Below, one piece after another: positions 55,677-64,000 of a stretch of 64,000 nucleotides of DNA. The stretch lies in assembly GCA_008360975.2 (NCBI GenBank), contig CM039183.1, forward strand, positions 55,602,850 to 55,666,849, read 5' to 3'. The translations under genes were made by a program, and so were the position numbers. The notes under the pieces were generated by a model. The model made no database searches. It saw only the letters and a list, made by a program, of their open reading frames with translations, and was not told where the DNA came from. This stretch comes from Lichenostomus cassidix. Lineage: Eukaryota; Chordata; Aves; Passeriformes; Meliphagidae. Within the stretch, counting starts at the first letter, position 1, and the number at the start of each line of letters is the position of its first letter.

Positions 55677-58028
55677 CTGCTCATGAGGATTCAGTTGCTC
55701 AGCAAAAGGCAAATATTCAAGATAATTCAGAGGCTAAAAAGACTGGGAATGCTGGCTCATCTCCTTCTCAAAGTTCTTCTGTTTCTTCAAAAGCCCAGCC
55801 ATCGCCTTCTTCTAAGCAGTCGTCTGTTCATTCACCTAGCATTAGTGATAAAAAGAGTCTTCTGTCTGAATATAAGAATAAAATCTTGACTCGAGGGGTC
55901 CCAAGTAAATCTCAGTTACCTTCTAGAAAGACAGAAGACCTGGAACCTGACCTCCAGTCCACTGAGGTGACAGATGATCACGATTCCTCCCAGGAAGCTA
56001 CGACATCACCGCCAAAAGCCCAGGACCAGAGGAGGAATGTTAAACCTTTGTCCCCTAGTCGGCCAGTCCACCCTTTCCTTGCCTCAGGGAGGACCTCTGT
56101 TCGAACCCACACATCTGAGGTATCAAACCAGATGAGCACAGAGAAACGTGAGCCATCAGCACAGTTACCATCATCAGCACAACACTCTTCTGCCTCGTCT
56201 GTTCCCAGATACACAGACAATGAAACAAAGCAATTGAGGCAAAGCAACAATAATGTGCCTTCTAGGACCTCTTCCCATCCTCTGCCTGCCAAAAGTGATG
56301 GTCTTGCGAGTAATGTGGAAGGGAAGCCAGACCCTGTACTGGTGAAAATGTCTTCTAAAACTTCAGAGTCTGGTCGCCAGGCCTTGCCATCAAATCGGCA
56401 GTCTGCTGCCTCTCATGAGGGTGTCTTAGGCCATCGCAGTCGGTCTGGGTCTCTAGGTCATTCACATCAACCTGCTTCCAAATCAGCAGATTCCCATGCT
56501 CATGATAGCCATAATGAGTTTGACAGTGAAGAAGCAGAGGACAGAGCAGGACAGCCCAGTTCTAGGTCACAGCAAACAAGGCTACCCTCAGGCTCCAGTT
56601 CCCGCACATGGAAGGATTCAAAATTAGCAGCAGTCTCATCGAGGTCTTCTGTTTCTGGTTACAATTCACCTCACTCTCGCTCCTCTACCAGTGCCAAATC
56701 CAAGGGAAAGGATGCTGGTAATAATTACAGGGAGGACTCACAAGATGAAAACCCCTTATTTCCTTCTTTGCCCTCTTCCAGGCAGTCTTCTTCAGCAGTC
56801 TATTCCAAGAGAAGAAATCCTCAGGTCGATTCTGATTCTCACCCCAGAGAGACACATGGTGAAAAATCACCCCACTCTGACTCAGAAGAACAGCAAAGTC
56901 AAACAGCTGCTCCAGAAAAGCATTCTCTTTTGCATTCTTCTCCTTCCAAGCACAAACCTGAAGATCAGGGCAATCAAGAGGTAAAAGAAATGCTTGCTCG
57001 ATCAAAACCAAGTGAGTCTTTGCCTAGAAAGACATTCTCGTCTCATCTTTCAGTTGAGAAGACCTCCCACTCAGAGCCTCCACAGAGGGCACAAACCAGT
57101 CCTTCCATACTGCATTCAAGGGGCCGGCGCCTCCCATCTCACGTCTCATCCCAAAGTAATGAAGAATTGCAGGAAGATGATGATGATGAGGATGGAACAG
57201 AGGGAAGTGACAGAGCAAGCAGGCGCTCTGTGTTTCCTAAAGAGGTGTCCTCTTCTAGGGGATTACCTGCATCTTTCTCTCAGGGAAGCTCATCTCGATC
57301 AAAGCAACAGCAGCCAAGTTCTCAGGTACCTTTCTACAAACCGAAACACACTCAACCAGACTCCAGTTCTGCCAGTGATGCAGCAAAAGATAACCAGTAT
57401 AATCAAAGGCTGTCATCCAATTCAAGACAAGCTCGTCCTTCACTACCTGCTCGCTCAGGAGTTGCTACAAGAACAGCATCCCAAACAGAGAAAAAATATG
57501 GCCTTTTGCCCTCAAAATTGTCTAACACTGAACTTCTTCAAAAAGTTCCTTCCTCCTCCTCATCTAAATCTCATCAGTCAGTTTCTAATGAAGAGGACGA
57601 TTATTACAGTGAATATGGTCAGAAAGAAATGGAAGAGAAACCCACATCTGTGGCAGCAAAATGGTCCCCTTCTGTTTCTAGAGGTAACAAAAATGTATAT
57701 GAAGACACTACTAGCAATAAAAGAAAATCTATGGACACTCTTCTACCTCACAAAGTAAGTTCTGAAGAGGAAGAGATGGAAAAACCTTCAACATTAAAAG
57801 TGTCTTCTGAATCACCAAGAAACTCTGCCATAGCATCACGGATTACTCAGTCTTCTCACAAGCACACCCCATCTAAACCAAGCTTTGTCTGGCCACGTTC
57901 TGCATCTACCACCACACACACTGTTTCTCCAGCTGTTTCTTCCACTTTGTCTCCTCGACAGCGACTACTGAACTCCAGGCTAGGGAACCCTTCTCAGCGG
58001 CAATTTGTTAGACCTCCATTAAGACCAG
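55677..58028 (+). CDS. FNDC1: FNDC1 giant exon: Ser-rich disordered region
   Basis: A single exon of 2,352 bases (784 codons, phase 1-1) with donor GTATCC. It covers about residues 327-1110 and is low in hydrophobics and rich in Ser, Pro, Gln, Lys and Arg, so it is predicted disordered and probably heavily phosphorylated or glycosylated. Islands of conservation with remembered human FNDC1 are EYKNKILTRG near the start, DLQSTEVTDD, KSHQSVSNEEDDYYSEYG near the end, AAKWSPSVSRGNK, and LSPRQRLLNSRLGNPSQRQF at the C-terminal edge. An acidic run EDDDDEDGTEGSD lies at about 57172-57210. No Cys and no recognisable folded domain. The 254-codon overlapping frame at 56994-57758 is a shadow. Despite its length the frame has no disruption, which argues that the gene is functional. 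Confidence 0.96.

Positions 58029-64000
<5,972 letters not shown>

Noticed and set aside
56994..57758. 254-codon plus-strand frame inside FNDC1
   Set aside because: An out-of-frame shadow of the Ser-rich giant exon.

Overview
The window is eukaryotic and almost certainly from a bird. It carries old CR1 LINE fragments in both orientations, a roughly 1 kb LTR-like interspersed repeat of a kind I know from bird genomes, and AT-rich introns tens of kilobases long broken by CpG-dense promoter patches. Nothing bacterial or viral is active here. Most of the window is intron or intergenic sequence, and few long open frames are real genes. There is one 500-N assembly gap (9966-10465).

The one gene I recognise with confidence is FNDC1 (fibronectin type III domain containing 1, also AGS8) on the plus strand. 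It runs from a signal-peptide exon in a CpG-dense patch (23330-23399) to beyond the right edge. I placed eleven coding exons with GT-AG borders and consistent phases: 23330-23399, 47806-48015, 48402-48500, 50328-50442, 51554-51741, 52402-52509, 54702-54890, 55677-58028 (a single 2.35 kb disordered Ser-rich exon), 58943-59064, 60805-60916 and 61903-62283. They encode about 1,315 residues: signal peptide, three FN3 domains each split over two exons, a long low-complexity region, Gly/Asn-rich and Leu/Gly-rich modules, and a Thr-rich mucin-like tract. The last FN3 domain and the C terminus lie outside the window.

The main discovery candidate is inside intron 1. At 37155-37344 there is a clearly recognisable but broken copy of the exon that should begin the first FN3 domain. 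Its acceptor reads AA instead of AG, the B-strand Trp is missing, and its two halves lie in different frames. A weaker remnant of the second half may sit at 39010-39100. Exon 1 and the 47806 exon are both phase 1, so skipping the dead exons keeps the frame. This bird's FNDC1 therefore appears to have lost its N-terminal FN3 domain in place.

Left of FNDC1, 1293-1397 on the minus strand looks like the first coding exon of a second, unidentified secreted or membrane protein transcribed leftward. A G-rich hexamer array (about 700-1250) lies in its first intron. Between the two promoters lie a CpG-rich patch (8.2 kb), a coding-like but stop-interrupted block on the minus strand (10.69-11.25 kb), CR1 fragments and the LTR-like element (17.5-18.5 kb). 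Comparisons with human FNDC1 are from memory and no alignment was run.
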